This document shows, piece by piece, positions 51,328-59,490 of a stretch of DNA of 64,000 nt. The notes below the pieces were generated by a model. The model searched no databases and was not told where the DNA came from. It worked only from the letters and a program-made list of their open reading frames with translations. The stretch is from Hahnella lacustris. GTDB lineage: Bacteria > Pseudomonadota > Gammaproteobacteria > Burkholderiales > Burkholderiaceae_A. The stretch is taken from NCBI GenBank assembly GCA_965194655.1, contig OZ239148.1:1178001-1242000 (forward strand). The letters are read 5' to 3'. Every line of letters starts with the position of its first letter. Position 1 is the stretch's first letter. The position numbers and the translations under genes were made by a program.

Positions 51328-52092
51328 TCAGCACATCACCATTCCACCGTTGACACTGAGCGTCTCACCGGTGATGTATCCCGCCGCCTCTGTCGACAAG
51401 AAGACTACAGAAGCAGCCACATCGTCAACCGTTCCGAGACGTTGCACGGGAATTTGCTGCTGCAGCGCGTGAATCTGGTCTTCGCTGAGCGCGCGAGTCA
51501 TGTCGGTCTCAATGAAGCCTGGTGCCACACAGTTCACCGTGATGCCGCGGCTCGCAATCTCCCGAGCAAGCGCGCGAGTCATGCCAGCCACACCAGCCTT
51601 GGCGGCTGCGTAATTCATCTGGCCTGGATTTCCGGAGATCCCCACCACCGAGGTGATGTTGACGATCCGGCCCCATCGAGCCTTCATCATCGGCTTGAGC
51701 ACAGCGCGAGAGAGGCGGAAGACGCCCGTGAGATTGGCCTGAATCACCTCATCCCACTCGGAGTCTTTCATGCGCAGTGCCAGGTTGTCGCGAGTGATCC
51801 CCGCGTTATTCACCAAGATATCGAAGCGCCCGTAGTCGGCCATGACACGCTCAATCAGCGCGCCGGCAGCCTCTGGCTGTGTGACATCGAGCACCAGGCC
51901 CGCACCGGTGTGTCCGGCCCCAGACAGGGCTGCGCTGATCCTGCCCGCACCGTCTTCTGATGTGGCTGTCCCCACGACTGTGGCGCCTGCCTGAGCGAGC
52001 TGGAGCGCGATGGCCTGCCCAATCCCACGGGTTGCGCCCGTGACGACGGCCACTCGTCCCTTCAAGGGTGTAGAAAAAATAGAGGTCGTCAT
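51328..52092 (-). CDS. fabG: 3-oxoacyl-ACP reductase
   Basis: A 254-residue NADPH-dependent short-chain dehydrogenase. The cofactor loop is 'TGATRGIGQ' (about 18-26), 'NNAG' near 97, and the catalytic Tyr and Lys are in 'YAAAKAG' (about 160-166). The chosen ATG (52092) overlaps the fabD stop (ATGA); the longer frame upstream would run inside fabD and has no family match. Confidence 0.96.
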   Translation of the reverse strand: MTTSIFSTPLKGRVAVVTGATRGIGQAIALQLAQAGATVVGTATSEDGAGRISAALSGAGHTGAGLVLDVTQPEAAGALIERVMADYGRFDILVNNAGITRDNLALRMKDSEWDEVIQANLTGVFRLSRAVLKPMMKARWGRIVNITSVVGISGNPGQMNYAAAKAGVAGMTRALAREIASRGITVNCVAPGFIETDMTRALSEDQIHALQQQIPVQRLGTVDDVAASVVFLSTEAAGYITGETLSVNGGMVMC

Positions 52093-53021
52093 TTGAGTGC
52101 CTCCAGGCAGGCATCCAGACTGGCCTGGTCCGAGATCTGGAGGGTAGTGAGGGAGGGATCGATTCGCTTCACGAGCCCAGAGAGCACCTTTCCTGGACCG
52201 CACTCCACGATATGAGTGACACCCTGCCCAGCCATGGTCTGGATGGTCTTCACCCACTGAACGGGGCGCATCGCTTGGGCCGCAAGTGCAGCGACCATAT
52301 CCTGAGGCGCCTGGTGAGAGCGCACGTCAACGTTGTGAAGGACCGGCACGGATGGAGTCGACCAGGCGAGTGTGGGCAGGTGCTGCTCCAAGGCCCGTGC
52401 GGCAGGTTCCAGCAGACTGCTGTGGAAAGGAGCTGATACGGGCAGCATGAGTGCGCGCTTCGCACCGATGGTCTTGAGCGCCTCGCAGGCAGACTGCACA
52501 GCGGACAGGTGCCCAGCAATCACGGTTTGATCGGGAGAATTCAGGTTGACTGCCTCCACCACCGCCTCTGGACGGGTGTGTTCCTGACAGTAGGCCTCGA
52601 TGGCATCAGATGAGAGCCCGAGAACAGCCGCCATCCCCCCGACGCCCACCGGCACCGCTGACTGCATCTGTTGAGCTCGAAAACGAACCGCACGAACGGC
52701 TTCGGGCAGAGACAGTGCGCCCGCCGCGCACAGCGCAGCGTACTCGCCGAGGCTATGACCTGCCATGATGCTCGGTGCAGATCCGCCTGCAGCGCGGTAG
52801 GCCTGATAAAACCCCGCAGCACAGGCCACCATGACCGGCTGAGTGTTGACGGTGAGGTTTAAGTCCTCCGCTGGGCCATTCGAGATCAGGGCTGCCAGGT
52901 CTTCACCCAAAGCAGCAGAGGCCGCCTCGATCGCCTGAGCCACGGCTGGATTTCCTTCAAAACCGGCCAGCATGCCCACCGACTGAGAGCCCTGCCCCGG
53001 AAAAACAAACGCGCACTTCAA
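52089..53021 (-). CDS. fabD: Malonyl-CoA:ACP transacylase
   Basis: A 310-residue acyltransferase that loads malonate onto AcpP. The N-terminus 'FVFPGQGSQSVGM' (about 5-17) and the nucleophile Ser in 'GHSLGEYAAL' (about 88-97) are clear. The start is a TTG at 53021 that overlaps the fabH stop (TTGA) with GGGAG seven bases upstream; the normal family start is Met at this position. A longer ATG start at 53072 would extend into fabH. Confidence 0.92.
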   Translation of the reverse strand: MKCAFVFPGQGSQSVGMLAGFEGNPAVAQAIEAASAALGEDLAALISNGPAEDLNLTVNTQPVMVACAAGFYQAYRAAGGSAPSIMAGHSLGEYAALCAAGALSLPEAVRAVRFRAQQMQSAVPVGVGGMAAVLGLSSDAIEAYCQEHTRPEAVVEAVNLNSPDQTVIAGHLSAVQSACEALKTIGAKRALMLPVSAPFHSSLLEPAARALEQHLPTLAWSTPSVPVLHNVDVRSHQAPQDMVAALAAQAMRPVQWVKTIQTMAGQGVTHIVECGPGKVLSGLVKRIDPSLTTLQISDQASLDACLEALK

Positions 53022-54025
53022 GCCTTCACTCCCTTCAACTGCTCCGTGGTTTTCAATAGAACTGCTCCCCATGTGAACCCTCCACCCACGCCTTGCAGCA
53101 AGATGGTCTGGCCTGGCTGGATACGCCCCTCCCGGCGCGCAACATCAAAAGCAAGGGGGACCGAGGCAGCCGAGGTGTTGCCATGACGATCGACCGTCGT
53201 GACCACTCGATCGAACGGAAGCCCCAGGCGACGCGCAGTGAACTGAAGAATTCGAATGTTGGCCTGGTGAGGCACCAACCAGTCGATCTGCTCAGGGCTC
53301 ATGCTGGCATCGGCAAGTACCTCGCGCGCAGACGATTCCAGTACCTCAACGGCCAGCTTGAACACCGCCTGACCGTCCATGGTGAGGAAGGGGTGCCCCT
53401 GGGCCTGCCCATGCGCCACCTGACCGGCCGTGCGCAGAATGTGCTCGTACTCGCCTCGGGCATGAAGCCGGTGCGCCAGCACACCAGGTGCGTCCCCGGC
53501 CTTGAGAACAAAGGCTCCCGCGCCATCTCCAAAAAGTACGCAGGTGCCCCGATCCTTCCAATCCAGGATTCGCGTGAAGACCTCCGCACCAATCACCAGG
53601 GCGGTGCTGGCTTTGCCAGCCTTGATGAACAAGTCTGCGGTAGCGAGTGCGTAGACAAAGCCGCTACAGACCGCCTGAACGTCGAACGCAGCGCCCTTCG
53701 AGATCCCCAGCTTCTTTTGGACCAGGCAGGCCGTTGAGGGAAAGATCATGTCCGGAGTGGACGTCGCCAGAATGATCAGATCGACCTCTGAGGCATCGAT
53801 GCCCGCATCTGCGAGCGCACGACGTGAAGCCTCCGCCGCCAGATCGCTGGTGGAGAGATCGGGCGCTGCAATGTGGCGTTGAACGATGCCTGTGCGCTCC
53901 TGGATCCAGGCATCAGAGGTCTCAATGCCGTCTGCTGCAAGCCGCTCCGCAAGCGCTTGGTTCCCGACGGGCTCTCCAGGCAGATAACTGCCGGTTCCGA
54001 CAATCTGACTAAACCGCTCGGTCAC
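53018..54025 (-). CDS. fabH: 3-oxoacyl-ACP synthase III
   Basis: A 335-residue initiating condensing enzyme that joins acetyl-CoA and malonyl-ACP. The catalytic Cys is in 'QAVCSGFVYAL' (about 117-127), His in 'VPHQANIRIL' and Asn in 'GNTSAASVPL'. The start is taken as the GTG at 54025, with AGGAG six bases upstream, overlapping the plsX stop by 17 bases; the ATG at 54046 would give seven more residues. It belongs to the plsX-fabH-fabD-fabG-acpP-fabF operon. Confidence 0.93.
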   Translation of the reverse strand: MTERFSQIVGTGSYLPGEPVGNQALAERLAADGIETSDAWIQERTGIVQRHIAAPDLSTSDLAAEASRRALADAGIDASEVDLIILATSTPDMIFPSTACLVQKKLGISKGAAFDVQAVCSGFVYALATADLFIKAGKASTALVIGAEVFTRILDWKDRGTCVLFGDGAGAFVLKAGDAPGVLAHRLHARGEYEHILRTAGQVAHGQAQGHPFLTMDGQAVFKLAVEVLESSAREVLADASMSPEQIDWLVPHQANIRILQFTARRLGLPFDRVVTTVDRHGNTSAASVPLAFDVARREGRIQPGQTILLQGVGGGFTWGAVLLKTTEQLKGVKA

Positions 54026-55073
54026 GCAAAACTCCTGCTTCAGCACCTAGGGCACGTGCAATTCGATCATTGAGGTCTTTGGAGGCCGCGTCGGCGGCAC
54101 GAGACAAGGCATGGCGAAAGGCGTATGCATCGGCAGAGCCATGGCTCTTCACCACGATACCCCGCAGGCCCAAGAGCGCTGCACCGTTGTAACGTCGGTG
54201 ATCGACGCGTTTGGCGAACCGCCGCAGGACCGCTTGAGCGATCAACGCAGCCAGCTTGGAGCTCCAGGACCGCATAAATTCTTCCTTGAGGAAACTGCCC
54301 ATCATTTGAGCCAGGCCCTCGGAGGTCTTCAGGGCGACGTTGCCGACAAATCCATCGCAAACGATGACATCGGTGGTGCCCTTGAAGATGTCGTTCCCTT
54401 CCACGTTCCCGTAGAAACGAAGACTGCTCTGGCGCAGGAGTTCACCGGCAGCCTTGACCGTCTCGTTGCCCTTGATGACCTCCTCGCCCACATTCAGCAG
54501 GCCCACACTCGGGGCCTGGGCAGAAACCTCACCCTGCGCATCATTGAGTGCCGAAACCAGAGCACAGCCCATGAGGGCGAACTGAAGCAGATGTTCGGCC
54601 GAGCAATCGACGTTGGCACCCAGGTCGAGCATGAGGGTGGAGCCACCCGTGCGATTGGGCAGCGCGGTAGCAATGGCAGGGCGGTCGATGCCGTCCAGCA
54701 TCTTCAGGACGTAGCGAGCAATGGCCATGAGCGCACCGGTGTTGCCGGCACTGACCGCCGCATGTGCTCGCCCATCATGAACAGCCTCGATGGCCATTCG
54801 CATCGAGGAGCGGCGCTTATTCTTGAGCGCAACTGCGGGGGGGTCGTCCATGGCGACCACCTCTTCTGCGTGCAAGAAGTCGAGTCGACCACTCAGGCTG
54901 GTGGCCCAATGCGCCTGGTGCCGATCCAGCCATGCACGAAGGGTAGGCTCGTCTCCCACCAGCAGTGCATGGTGGGATGGATTCCGCTGAAGGAAATCGA
55001 TGGCTGCTGGAAGCGTCACGGAAGGACCGTGATCACCCCCCATGCAGTCAATCGCGACGCGCACGTGAAGCAC
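54009..55073 (-). CDS. plsX: Phosphate acyltransferase PlsX
   Basis: A 354-residue enzyme making acyl-phosphate from acyl-ACP for phospholipid synthesis. 'VAIDCMGGDHGPS' (about 6-18) is diagnostic, as are 'SAGNTGALMA' (about 107-116) and 'VCDGFVGNVALK' (about 235-246). Two GTG codons (55073, 55064) are possible starts and neither has a clear ribosome site. The 53-base gap to rpmF has a hairpin (55091-55097 with 55108-55114) that may be a processing site. Confidence 0.93.
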   Translation of the reverse strand: MLHVRVAIDCMGGDHGPSVTLPAAIDFLQRNPSHHALLVGDEPTLRAWLDRHQAHWATSLSGRLDFLHAEEVVAMDDPPAVALKNKRRSSMRMAIEAVHDGRAHAAVSAGNTGALMAIARYVLKMLDGIDRPAIATALPNRTGGSTLMLDLGANVDCSAEHLLQFALMGCALVSALNDAQGEVSAQAPSVGLLNVGEEVIKGNETVKAAGELLRQSSLRFYGNVEGNDIFKGTTDVIVCDGFVGNVALKTSEGLAQMMGSFLKEEFMRSWSSKLAALIAQAVLRRFAKRVDHRRYNGAALLGLRGIVVKSHGSADAYAFRHALSRAADAASKDLNDRIARALGAEAGVLRDRAV

Positions 55074-55126
55074 GGATCTGATTTTTTAAGGCCAAGGACG
55101 ACAGACGCCTTGGCGGAGCGACAAGA

Positions 55127-55312
55127 CTACGCCTCGCCAGCGCCGGTTTTCACAACACGCTTGCCACGGTAGTAGCCGGTGGGGCTGATGTGGTGACGGC
55201 GGTGCACCTCACCCGTGGTTGGCTCAACCGCGGTGGGAGGGTTGGTGAGAAAGTCGTGCGCCCGGTGCATACCACGCTTGGAGGGCGATTTCTTGTTCTG
55301 TTGGACAGCCAT
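55127..55312 (-). CDS. rpmF: 50S ribosomal protein L32
   Basis: A 61-residue basic ribosomal protein. 'KKSPSKRGMHRAHD' (about 7-20) and 'HHISPTGYYRGKRV' (about 40-53) fit L32. It has no Cys, so it is the zinc-free form usual in betaproteobacteria. It lies between yceD (54 bases upstream) and plsX, the conserved order. Confidence 0.96.
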   Translation of the reverse strand: MAVQQNKKSPSKRGMHRAHDFLTNPPTAVEPTTGEVHRRHHISPTGYYRGKRVVKTGAGEA

Positions 55313-55366
55313 GTCAATGCTCCAGATGTCTCGAGAAAAACTCGCGTAAAAACAGGCGATTGTAGC

Positions 55367-55873
55367 CTAGTCTTTGTCTTTTTGGTGTAGAAGTGATGCG
55401 AGCCCTGAGAATGGGCGCTGCAGGTCCTGACTGACCGGCTGCTGCGGAAGCTCACAGGCTGGGTGAACCATCATGTCCTCCACCGCCAGCAACAGCTCAT
55501 CTTCCACCAGACTCACGAGGCTGGCCTCGTCCTCGGTGGAGAGCGTCTCCTCCAAGCTGTCCTCCAGAGAGAGTTCTGCATCAGCCTCGGCTGCGGTGTC
55601 GAACAGTCGGAACCTACGCTCGGCCGAGAAGGCAACCGTCAGATCCGTAAGACAACGGCTGCATGTCAAACCAACTGGGCCATCGACCCGAAGCGTTAAA
55701 GAGCCCCCCTCAAAACGAGCGTGCCATTGCAAGACGCCCTCTGAGCGAAGACCAGCGGCTTGCAGGCGCTCGGTCTCGGCCGACATGGAACCCTGCCACT
55801 CACCTCCTCCTGGGAACTGCTCTTCCAACAGTCGGCGATCGATCGGGTCATGCCCTGAGAATCCGGTTTTCAT
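55367..55873 (-). CDS. yceD: DUF177 / YceD family protein
   Basis: A 168-residue protein of the YceD family, which is linked to 23S rRNA accumulation in E. coli and always sits upstream of rpmF. The two conserved Cys of the core are in 'GLTCSRCLTDLTV' (about 79-91), followed by an acidic middle and 'PACELPQQP' near the C-terminus. It is divergent from maf, with 32 bases between. Confidence 0.9.
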   Translation of the reverse strand: MKTGFSGHDPIDRRLLEEQFPGGGEWQGSMSAETERLQAAGLRSEGVLQWHARFEGGSLTLRVDGPVGLTCSRCLTDLTVAFSAERRFRLFDTAAEADAELSLEDSLEETLSTEDEASLVSLVEDELLLAVEDMMVHPACELPQQPVSQDLQRPFSGLASLLHQKDKD

Positions 55874-55905
55874 GAGCCAGATGATACTGCCCCTAAAATG
55901 CAGCC

Positions 55906-56499
55906 ATGCTCATTCTTGCCTCCACCAGCCCCTATCGCCGGGAACTGCTCAACCGCCTGGGCCTCCCTTTTGAATGCCATGCCCCGGGCGTGGACGAATC
56001 TGACATGCCCGGAGAGGCACCCCTTGCGCTCTCACAGCGCCTCGCGCGGGAGAAAGCGGCAGCTGTCCTTCAGCGATTTCCCACTGCGACCGTGATTGGG
56101 TCCGATCAGGTGGCCGTGTGCAAAGGACGCGTTCTGGGCAAGCCGGGCACACCAGAGCGGGCCTTGGAGCAGCTGCAATGGCAGCGTGAGAGTGTTACGG
56201 AGTTCCACACGGCGTTTGCCGTCTTACAGTCGGGCCGGTCCATCGAAGAGGTGGTCACCACGCGTGTCCGGTGGAGGCCTGCGGCGGAGCTGACCGACGC
56301 AAGACTGCTTCGCTACATTGAGCGAGAACGTCCTCTGGACTGTGCGGGCGCCGCGAAGTCAGAAGGCCTCGGCATCGTGCTTTTGGAGCAGGTAGACAGC
56401 ACGGATCCCACCGCGCTGATCGGCCTTCCCATGATTCGAGTCAGCCAGGCGCTCAGCGCCCTAGGCTGGGAGTTGCTGCCTCGTCCCGTAGAAGCTTGA
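55906..56499 (+). CDS. maf: Maf-family nucleoside triphosphate pyrophosphatase (YceF-like)
   Basis: A 197-residue house-cleaning enzyme that hydrolyses non-canonical nucleotides, most likely 7-methyl-GTP as in YceF. 'LASTSPYRRELLNRLG' (about 4-19) and the acidic 'VIGSDQVAV' (about 62-70) are the family motifs. Divergent from yceD. Its last 47 bases overlap the convergent SppA gene, so both proteins' C-termini are read from the same DNA. Confidence 0.92.
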   Translation: MLILASTSPYRRELLNRLGLPFECHAPGVDESDMPGEAPLALSQRLAREKAAAVLQRFPTATVIGSDQVAVCKGRVLGKPGTPERALEQLQWQRESVTEFHTAFAVLQSGRSIEEVVTTRVRWRPAAELTDARLLRYIERERPLDCAGAAKSEGLGIVLLEQVDSTDPTALIGLPMIRVSQALSALGWELLPRPVEA

Positions 56500-57451
56500 T
56501 GGCAGAGGCACCGGCACCTGCCCCAAACTCGCGGGCAAGCCGTTCAGGCCAGCTCGGTTCGAAGCTGTAGTCGACCAGTTTTTCGACCTGAATCACCTCT
56601 CGAGCAACCCCCTCCAGGGAGCCCAGCCCATCGGCCAGGCCCAGCTCAATGCTGCGATTTCCGGAGAACACCATGCCAGAAAAGACTTCATCGCCACCCT
56701 TGAGACGCTCTCCGCGGCCCGTCTTGACCGCCGTGATGAACTGCTGATGGACCTCGTTCAGCATGTCCTGAACAATCTTCTTGGCCTTCGGGTCTTCCGG
56801 CAGGAAGGGGTCGTTCAATGCCTTGTGCTCACCCGCGGTCATGAGTCTGCGCTCTACCCCGACCTTTTTGAGCAACTCGGTAAATCCAAAGCTGTCCATG
56901 CGCACGCCGATAGAGCCCACCAGACTGGCTTGGCTCACATAGATGGAGTCGGCCGCCGCTGCCACGTAGTAGGCGCCAGATGCACCGACGTCCTCAATGA
57001 CCGCGATCACCTTCTTGTCAGGATGGATCGCTTTTAGGCGACGGATCTCATCAAAAATAAGTGCTGACTGAACCGGGCTGCCTCCCGGGCTATTGATCCG
57101 CAGGATGATTCCCTTGGCTTCCTTCGTCTCAAAGGCCTCACGCAGAGCATCGTTCACCGTAAAGGCATCCACATCACCGTCTGCCTCGATGACCCCCAGA
57201 ACACTCACGACGGCGGTGTGATCTGCCATCGTCTCTGCCCCACCATGCTCGCGCCAGGGCTCCTTGGTGAGGAAAAGGATCAACCAGACAAAGAAGAGCA
57301 GCGTCAGAATGCGACGGGCCATGGCCCAGCGGCGTGCGTCTTTTGCCTCCTTGAGCTGGCCCTGCACCAGCTTTTCAATGACCGAACGCTCCCAAAGACT
57401 GGCCTGATGGGGTTGCACGTCAAGGGGGTCACGCTCATTCGGTTGAGACAT
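56453..57451 (-). CDS. sppA: S49-family signal peptide peptidase (SppA-like)
   Basis: A 332-residue membrane-anchored protease that degrades cleaved signal peptides. It has one membrane segment (about 44-62), then 'INSPGGSPVQSA' (about 119-130), the catalytic Ser in 'VGASGAYYVAA' (about 153-163) and the Lys in 'AGEHKALNDP' (about 205-214). It is the short single-domain form. It is 9 bases after the phosphoglycolate phosphatase gene and overlaps maf by 47 bases at its 3' end. Confidence 0.92.
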   Translation of the reverse strand: MSQPNERDPLDVQPHQASLWERSVIEKLVQGQLKEAKDARRWAMARRILTLLFFVWLILFLTKEPWREHGGAETMADHTAVVSVLGVIEADGDVDAFTVNDALREAFETKEAKGIILRINSPGGSPVQSALIFDEIRRLKAIHPDKKVIAVIEDVGASGAYYVAAAADSIYVSQASLVGSIGVRMDSFGFTELLKKVGVERRLMTAGEHKALNDPFLPEDPKAKKIVQDMLNEVHQQFITAVKTGRGERLKGGDEVFSGMVFSGNRSIELGLADGLGSLEGVAREVIQVEKLVDYSFEPSWPERLAREFGAGAGASAIKLLRDEAATPSLGR

Positions 57452-57460
57452 AAAGGCCTT

Positions 57461-58117
57461 TCAGGAAGAAACCGTTTGCAGTACCCAGCGAGACAGGCTG
57501 GGAACGTCGTTCATGATAACCAAGGGTCGGGCTGCTTCAAGACGATCAAGAGGGTGCGCGCCATAGGTCACTGCGGCTGCATGAGCCCCTGCGGCGTGCG
57601 CCATTTCAATGTCGTGGGTGGTATCGCCAATCATCAGCACCTGCTGGGGACGGACCGAGAAGGCATCGCACAGCTCCAACAGCATGTCTGGGGATGGCTT
57701 GGGCACGGATTCATCCGCGCATCTGGAATCCGCAAAATAGTGTCGGGTCTGGGTGGCATCGAAGGCCCGCTCGAGTCCCGCTCGGGATTTGCCCGTGGCG
57801 ACCGCCAACGGCAGCTGTCGCTCCCTCAGGTCGTCAAAGAGACGCGTCATCCCAGCAAAGGGGGTGAGGTATTGATCTCGGGACAGATAGTGATGTCGGT
57901 ATCGGTCGGTGAGAGCCAGGACTTGGTCTGGACTCAAGCCAGGGGCTACATGGGCAAGCGCATCGTGAAGACCAAGCCCAATGACGTAGGACGCCTCCTC
58001 AAGGCTTGGGATAGGCAAGCCAAGATCCGCACAAGACTGACGAATGGCCTCAGCGATCGTGAGCGTGGAATCGACCACCGTGCCGTCCCAGTCGAAAACC
58101 ACCAGTTCAATGTTCAA
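57461..58117 (-). CDS. HAD-family phosphatase, phosphoglycolate phosphatase-like
   Basis: A 218-residue HAD hydrolase. Motif I is 'FDWDGTVVDST' (about 6-16), with Trp in place of the usual Leu. The cap domain and 'ATGKSRAGLERA' (motif II, about 108-119) follow, and 'IGDTTHDIEMAHAAG' (motif IV, about 163-177). The start is a TTG at 58117 with AGGAG eight bases upstream, overlapping the rluC end by 11 bases. The substrate may be phosphoglycolate, or another small phosphate such as PPi. Confidence 0.85.
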   Translation of the reverse strand: MNIELVVFDWDGTVVDSTLTIAEAIRQSCADLGLPIPSLEEASYVIGLGLHDALAHVAPGLSPDQVLALTDRYRHHYLSRDQYLTPFAGMTRLFDDLRERQLPLAVATGKSRAGLERAFDATQTRHYFADSRCADESVPKPSPDMLLELCDAFSVRPQQVLMIGDTTHDIEMAHAAGAHAAAVTYGAHPLDRLEAARPLVIMNDVPSLSRWVLQTVSS

Positions 58118-59111
58118 GCTTGGGCTCCTGAAGTGCGGCACGTTCGAGCGTAAGAGCAAGGGCGGGTGGAAGCGCCGCGGAGAGGCTCAGCGCCTCTCCC
58201 CAGGCATCTTCGCTCAGTTCCAACCGCCAGGCGTGCAGAAAGAGTCGATTCAGCCCGAGTGACTTGGCTGCGGCCTCTGCACGCGGGTCGGTGTATTTGG
58301 GGTCGCCGAGAATCGCGTGCCCGCGGGATTGCAGGTGCACCCGAATCTGGTGCGTTCGTCCGGTCAGAGGCTCACATTGCAAGAGAGAGACCACTTCAGA
58401 GCCGGCCTTACCCAAACCCAGGAGGCGGACCCGGGTTGCGCTTGCCTGTCCCTCTGGGTCAGGGCGAACCCAACGCTCTCCATTGGGCGCCAAGGTCTTC
58501 AGCAGTGGCGTTTTAATGATCTGGCTTCCAGCCTCACGCCAAGCACCAACGACCAGTGCCAGGTATCGCTTTCTCATGCCCCCCTCTCGAAGCAGGCGAT
58601 GCAGGCGCAGCAGCACTTTTCTTTGGGTGGCCAGCATGAGCAGCCCCGAAGTCTCTCGATCGAGCCGATGGGCCAGTTCCAGGTAGGGGTCCTGTCGGAT
58701 GGCGCGCAAGGCCTCGACCACCCCCAGGTCAACCCCACTACCTCCATGCACCGCCAGCCCGGCGGGCTTGTCGACCACCAAAAGGCCCTCGTGATCGAAG
58801 ATGGTCTGAAGCTGACCCACCATCCGGTCGGCCTTCGCCTGCCGAGCCATGACGGCACCCTGCGCCTCTTCTTGGGGCGTGGCGACTCGGACGGGTGGAA
58901 TACGAAGCGTCTGCCCAACAGACAGACGGGTGTCCGCCTGCACGCGGCCCTTGTCGAGGCGCACCTCGCCTGAGCGGATCATGCGGTAGACGCGAGTCTT
59001 GGGAACGCCTTTGAGGATGCGAAGCAGGAAGTTATCCACACGCTGGCCGTCCCCCCCTTCGTCGATGACCAGGTTCTGGACCTGATGAAAAGCATTTTCC
59101 AGTGATTTCAT
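58107..59111 (-). CDS. rluC: 23S rRNA pseudouridine synthase RluC-like
   Basis: A 334-residue enzyme that makes pseudouridines in 23S rRNA. It has an N-terminal S4 RNA-binding domain ('VDNFLLRIL' to 'IRSGEVRLD', about 26-58) and a catalytic domain with Asp in 'HRLDRETSGLLML' (about 155-167). The start is the ATG at 59111; a longer frame upstream reads into the rne leader. Divergent from rne, the arrangement seen in gamma- and betaproteobacteria. Confidence 0.92.
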   Translation of the reverse strand: MKSLENAFHQVQNLVIDEGGDGQRVDNFLLRILKGVPKTRVYRMIRSGEVRLDKGRVQADTRLSVGQTLRIPPVRVATPQEEAQGAVMARQAKADRMVGQLQTIFDHEGLLVVDKPAGLAVHGGSGVDLGVVEALRAIRQDPYLELAHRLDRETSGLLMLATQRKVLLRLHRLLREGGMRKRYLALVVGAWREAGSQIIKTPLLKTLAPNGERWVRPDPEGQASATRVRLLGLGKAGSEVVSLLQCEPLTGRTHQIRVHLQSRGHAILGDPKYTDPRAEAAAKSLGLNRLFLHAWRLELSEDAWGEALSLSAALPPALALTLERAALQEPKLEH

Positions 59112-59490
59112 GAAGAGATGGGGTAAACTACTGACGTTCCTAGTGAACAGGTTCGATGACTTCCGCGACCGTTGGTTCAAATCCATCCCGCGATGTGTCT
59201 TCAAGCCCATTGTAAGTGACCACGGAGCGCGAACTGAGCGTGACCGGGCCCATTGAGAGAAAACAGCAGAACCAATGAATCGCGTGGATGTTCCCGTGAC
59301 GAATCCCCTCAGCGGCGGCGCACAGCCCGGCCGCTGCGTTGAACCGATCACCCTCCCCTTGTTCATCTGTCGCGGCCAGCCCCATTGGCCGTCGCCTGCA
59401 CTCGTCCGGCCCCAATCGCTCATCTCGCTCCCCTTCCGCCACTAGGGCGGTGTTCCGGCGTGTGAAGACGCGCCATTTTTGGGAGTTTGT
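59112..59490 (+). other. Intergenic leader between rluC and rne
   Basis: 379 bases without a gene. It must contain the two divergent promoters and the rne 5' untranslated leader. In E. coli that leader binds RNase E for autoregulation. Here a 7-bp stem CAGCGGC (59310-59316) / GCCGCTG (59330-59336) is visible, but I cannot show that it matches the known hp2/hp3 elements. GGGAG at 59481-59485 is the rne ribosome site. Confidence 0.5.

Noticed and set aside
55091..55114. Hairpin between rpmF and plsX considered as a terminator
   Set aside because: On the coding strand the stem is followed by an A-run, not a T-run, so it is not a rho-independent terminator for rpmF.
54111..55172. A 353-residue open frame antisense to plsX
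   Set aside because: plsX is canonical; the antisense product is low-complexity and lacks a start context.
57218..58153. A 311-residue open frame antisense to the phosphatase and sppA genes
   Set aside because: It spans two real genes of different families and has no motif of its own.
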